Of a stretch of 8,359 nucleotides of DNA, positions 6,381 through 8,359 are shown piece by piece. Numbering within the stretch: the first letter of the stretch is position 1; each line of letters opens with the position of its first letter. The position numbers were made by a program, and so were the translations under genes. The notes beneath the pieces are model-generated. The model worked only from the letters and a program-made list of their open reading frames with translations. It was not told the origin of the DNA and did no database searches. Source of the stretch: Spirochaetales bacterium (lineage in GTDB: Bacteria; Spirochaetota; Spirochaetia; Sphaerochaetales; Sphaerochaetaceae); assembly GCA_012800465.1 (NCBI GenBank), contig JAAZJI010000298.1:1-8359 (forward strand), in the 5' to 3' direction.

Positions 6381-6922
6381 GGATCCACCAGCACTTCTCC
6401 GTCGTCGGGTTCTGCAACACCTATGTGGTCGGAGACACCACATCGAAGAAGGCCCTCCTCATCGATCCCGGCCATGCCGACATCGAGCTGATCCGGCTTC
6501 TTCAGCAACATGAGTACACGATCGAGGCGGTGCTCCTCACCCATCGCCACGCAGGACACGCCGACGGGCTCGCCCTTCTACAGAAGATCTACGAGTTTCC
6601 CGTCTACGCATACGAGGATCCAAGCCACCCCGTCCGCCCCGGGAAGCCGCTTCTGATCGGTCCGTTTACGATCATCCCCTTCCCGGTCGGCGGCCACAGC
6701 CGGGATTCGGTCGTCTACAGGATCGAGGACGCCCTGTTCACAGGGGATGCGCTGAGCGCGGCGGCCATCGGGCGGACCCCGTCCCATCGCCTCTCCGAGC
6801 ATCTTGCGGACGGGCTGAATCGGATTCTCTCATCCCTCGACCCGCAGACCCTCGTCTTCCCCGGCCACGGTCCGCCGAGCACGATCCGAAGCGAGCTGCT
6901 GTTCAATCAGAGCTTGAGATAG
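6377..6922 (+). CDS. Metallo-beta-lactamase-fold hydrolase with altered H-x-H-x-D-H motif
   Basis: A 181-aa single-domain protein of the glyoxalase II/MBL superfamily, cytoplasmic. Visible landmarks are N-T-Y-V-V (14-18), I-D-P-G-H (29-33), the metal motif T-H-R-H-A-G-H (55-61), G-G-H-S (105-108, His107), F-T-G-D-A-L (121-126, Asp124) and F-P-G-H-G-P (161-166, His164). All ligand positions are present except the Asp of H-x-H-x-D-H, which is Gly60. Loss of this second-site ligand and usual catalytic base could mean a mononuclear enzyme, a shifted role for Asp63, or loss of hydrolysis. The substrate is unknown. ATG 6377 is chosen because a GGGAG lies 8 bases upstream and the start overlaps the pentapeptide gene's stop. 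The frame's earlier start at 6350 would add nine residues inside that gene. The 3' end overlaps the convergent rluD gene by 16 bp. Confidence 0.86.
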   Translation: MRIHQHFSVVGFCNTYVVGDTTSKKALLIDPGHADIELIRLLQQHEYTIEAVLLTHRHAGHADGLALLQKIYEFPVYAYEDPSHPVRPGKPLLIGPFTIIPFPVGGHSRDSVVYRIEDALFTGDALSAAAIGRTPSHRLSEHLADGLNRILSSLDPQTLVFPGHGPPSTIRSELLFNQSLR

Positions 6923-7815
6923 GAAAAGAACCTTCGGGGCAGCGGTGCCGTGAAGGTCATCCGCTCTTCAGTCAAAGGATGCGTCAGGGCGAGGGTCTTT
7001 GCATGGAGCATCATCCCCTCGGCGACCTCCCGGCCGTAGAGGGGGTCGCCGATTACCGGATGCCCGATTGAATTGAGGTGCACCCTGATCTGATGGGTCC
7101 GTCCGGTATGCAGGACGAGATGAAGGAGGGTGCAATCGGAAAACCTGCGGAGGACGGTGTATTCGGTCAGGGCGGACCGCCCCTTCTCATCGGGACACAC
7201 CGCCATCTTCTTCCGGTCGATCGGATCCCGTCGGATATGTGCATCGATGGTTCCTTTGGGGTTCTTCACCCTGCCGGCGACGAGGGCGATGTAGATCTTC
7301 TTCGTCGACCGGTCCTTAAATTGGGCCCCGAGCGCCCGATGGGCCGCGGGAGTCAGGGCAACGACCATCACTCCGCTGGTCTCCTTGTCGAGGCGGTGGA
7401 CGATTCCCGGGCGGATACCGTCCCCGTTCTCATCCTGAACGGCGAGGATCCGCTCTCCATAGCGGTACAGCAGCCCGTTGGCCAGGGTGTTGTCCCAATT
7501 GCCGGAAGCGGGATGGACGACGAGCCCCTGCGGCTTGTCGATCACGAGGATCGAGCCGTCCTCGAAGATGATCGGAAAATCGATCCGTTGGGCGACGAGC
7601 CCCTCGAAGACCGTCAGGGTGTATTCGATGCGGATCTCATCGCCGTTCCGGACGGGATTCCCCTTCTTCGCCGGCTTGCCGTTCAACCAGAGCGCGGAGT
7701 TGGCGACGATCGTCCGGGTAAGCTCTTCGCTTCGTGAGGCGAGATAGCGGTCGAGCCGTTCGCTCCCTTCGAGATCCGATACGTGGAACGAGGCGGTTTT
7801 CTCGATCTTCGCCAT
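6907..7815 (-). CDS. rluD: RluA-family 23S rRNA pseudouridine synthase (RluD-like)
   Basis: Converts selected uridines in rRNA to pseudouridine. The 302-aa protein has an N-terminal S4 RNA-binding domain (about 18-66) and an RluA catalytic domain. Motif H-R-L-D-K-E-T-S-G (140-148) carries the catalytic Asp143. H-T-G-R-T-H-Q-I-R-V-H-L (236-247) and I-G-D-P-L-Y-G (255-261) are further family signatures. The domain make-up fits RluC/RluD; RluD (helix 69 sites) is the likelier label but target positions cannot be read from the sequence. The frame extends upstream to 8031, but that is antisense-like readthrough of the preceding gene. ATG 7815 shares one base with the upstream stop (TGATG), implying translational coupling; no strong ribosome-binding site is seen. 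Last gene of the yggS run. Confidence 0.92.
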   Translation of the reverse strand: MAKIEKTASFHVSDLEGSERLDRYLASRSEELTRTIVANSALWLNGKPAKKGNPVRNGDEIRIEYTLTVFEGLVAQRIDFPIIFEDGSILVIDKPQGLVVHPASGNWDNTLANGLLYRYGERILAVQDENGDGIRPGIVHRLDKETSGVMVVALTPAAHRALGAQFKDRSTKKIYIALVAGRVKNPKGTIDAHIRRDPIDRKKMAVCPDEKGRSALTEYTVLRRFSDCTLLHLVLHTGRTHQIRVHLNSIGHPVIGDPLYGREVAEGMMLHAKTLALTHPLTEERMTFTAPLPRRFFSYLKL

Positions 7816-8141
7816 CAGCGTTCCAGTCCGAGGACCCAGTCGGCCACCGAAACGCCCAGGGAGAGGGCCCCGGCGATCGCCGCCTGGGCGAGGAGATCGT
7901 TCATCTCGCCGCTCCCGGGTGGGATGATTCCCGCCGAGCGGGCCACGCCGTGAAGGAGGATCGAAAGGGGAAAGGTGATGACCAGCGATCCGAAGAAGAT
8001 CGTCTCCGCCCGTCGGATCCGGTAGGTCCATAAGGGAAACTCCCCTTCTTCATAGGGTTCGTATCCGGCAAGCGGTTCGGAAAAGAGATTGACCGGAATC
8101 AATATGAGGAGAATCATGAGGACAGCAACCGCTTTCTTCAT
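7815..8141 (-). CDS. Small secreted or membrane protein between yggS and rluD
   Basis: 108 aa, no recognised enzymatic domain. It opens with a clear signal sequence: M-K-K followed by a hydrophobic stretch (4-19) and a possible cleavage region around residues 20-24. After an acidic, aromatic stretch (27-40: G-Y-E-P-Y-E-E-G-E-F-P-L-W-T) comes R-R-A-E-T-I-F-F-G-S (43-52). Two more hydrophobic segments follow (about 47-66 and 85-105), so it probably stays in the inner membrane. I recall similar E-F-P-x-W...R-R-x-E-x-I-x-F-G-S proteins as uncharacterised spirochaetal genes near rluD; this is memory, not a search. ATG 8141 is chosen because it gives the canonical signal peptide; a TTG at 8159 would add six residues. 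It starts one base after the yggS stop and ends inside the rluD start codon. Function unknown. Confidence 0.8.
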   Translation of the reverse strand: MKKAVAVLMILLILIPVNLFSEPLAGYEPYEEGEFPLWTYRIRRAETIFFGSLVITFPLSILLHGVARSAGIIPPGSGEMNDLLAQAAIAGALSLGVSVADWVLGLER

Positions 8142-8142
8142 C

Positions 8143-8359
8143 CTATCTTCGTGCTCCAAAAAGACGCGTGCCGATCCGCACCATCGTCGAACCTTCGGCG
8201 ATCGCTAGGGCGAAATCGCCGCTCATGCCCATGCTCAGTGTATCAAGGCCCAGGGCGGGAAACAATTCCCGGGCCCGATGGTAGAGGTTCCTGGTCTGCT
8301 CGAACGCTTTTCGGGTAACGCTCTCATCGTTCGTCAACGGCCCGATGCTCATGATCCCT
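8143..8359 (-). CDS. yggS: YggS/PROSC family PLP-binding protein, C-terminal part (5' end beyond window)
   Basis: The last 72 codons of a YggS-type alanine-racemase-fold protein, which binds pyridoxal phosphate and is needed for vitamin B6 and amino-acid balance. Recognisable are G-I-M-S-I-G-P (start of the visible part), L-S-M-G-M-S-G-D (phosphate-binding region) and A-I-A-E-G-S-T-M-V-R-I-G-T-R-L-F-G at the C-terminus, all in the usual positions for this family. The internal ATG at 8352 is Met of the G-x-M-x-I-G-P motif, not the start. It is the first visible gene of a three-gene minus-strand run, with only one base between its stop and the next start. Confidence 0.93.
   Translation of the reverse strand, partial: GIMSIGPLTNDESVTRKAFEQTRNLYHRARELFPALGLDTLSMGMSGDFALAIAEGSTMVRIGTRLFGARR

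Noticed and set aside
5757..6443. 229-codon upstream extension of the rsgA frame
   Set aside because: It is antisense to the pentapeptide and metallohydrolase genes, and RsgA proteins start at the M-E-E-R-V segment.
7816..8031. 72-codon upstream extension of the rluD frame
   Set aside because: It lies in another frame of the signal-peptide gene, is Arg/Pro/Gly-rich, and RluD proteins start near M-A-K-I-E.

Overview
The window is about 60% GC by eye and very densely packed. It most likely comes from a spirochaete chromosome (Spirochaetales or Sphaerochaetales). The main reason is the gene order V-type ATPase subunit E, then a DUF2764-family protein, then subunit A, which I associate with spirochaetal V-ATPase operons. 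The run yggS, small membrane protein, rluD at the other end also fits. The assignment rests on gene content and recalled synteny, not on a phylogenetic marker.

Layout from left to right. The minus-strand V-ATPase operon head occupies 1-1204: subunit E comes first, then a DUF2764 protein, then the first 19 codons of subunit A running off the left edge. A plausible promoter lies just upstream at 1241-1269. Divergent from it, on the plus strand, is a 129-aa gene (1322-1711) that looks like a Y1/REP-type transposase whose HUH motif has been lost. Its 3' end overlaps the convergent uridine phosphorylase gene. A minus-strand operon rsgA, mutS2, udp fills 1689-5756 with a 20-bp overlap or a 20-bp gap at its junctions. 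It pairs a 30S-maturation GTPase with a MutS2 ATPase, and a pyrimidine salvage enzyme sits at its end.

The 63-bp gap between rsgA and the next gene is the most structured non-coding stretch. It carries two divergent promoter-like sequences whose -35 elements overlap, both predicted to start transcription at the start codon. It also carries a 9-bp direct repeat with a 21-bp period. On the plus side this gap leads into a two-gene unit: a pentapeptide-repeat protein with a Cys/His N-terminus, coupled by an ATGA overlap to a metallo-beta-lactamase-fold protein with an altered metal motif. That unit ends 16 bp inside the convergent rluD gene. The right end (6907-8359) is a minus-strand operon: yggS (5' end outside the window), a 108-aa secreted or membrane protein, and rluD.

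No rRNA, tRNA, CRISPR array, intact insertion sequence or clear rho-independent terminator was seen. Every stretch over 120 bases is covered by a gene call. The window is mostly housekeeping. The points most worth checking are the rsgA/pentapeptide divergent regulatory region, the HUH-less transposase relative and the pentapeptide-metallohydrolase pair.
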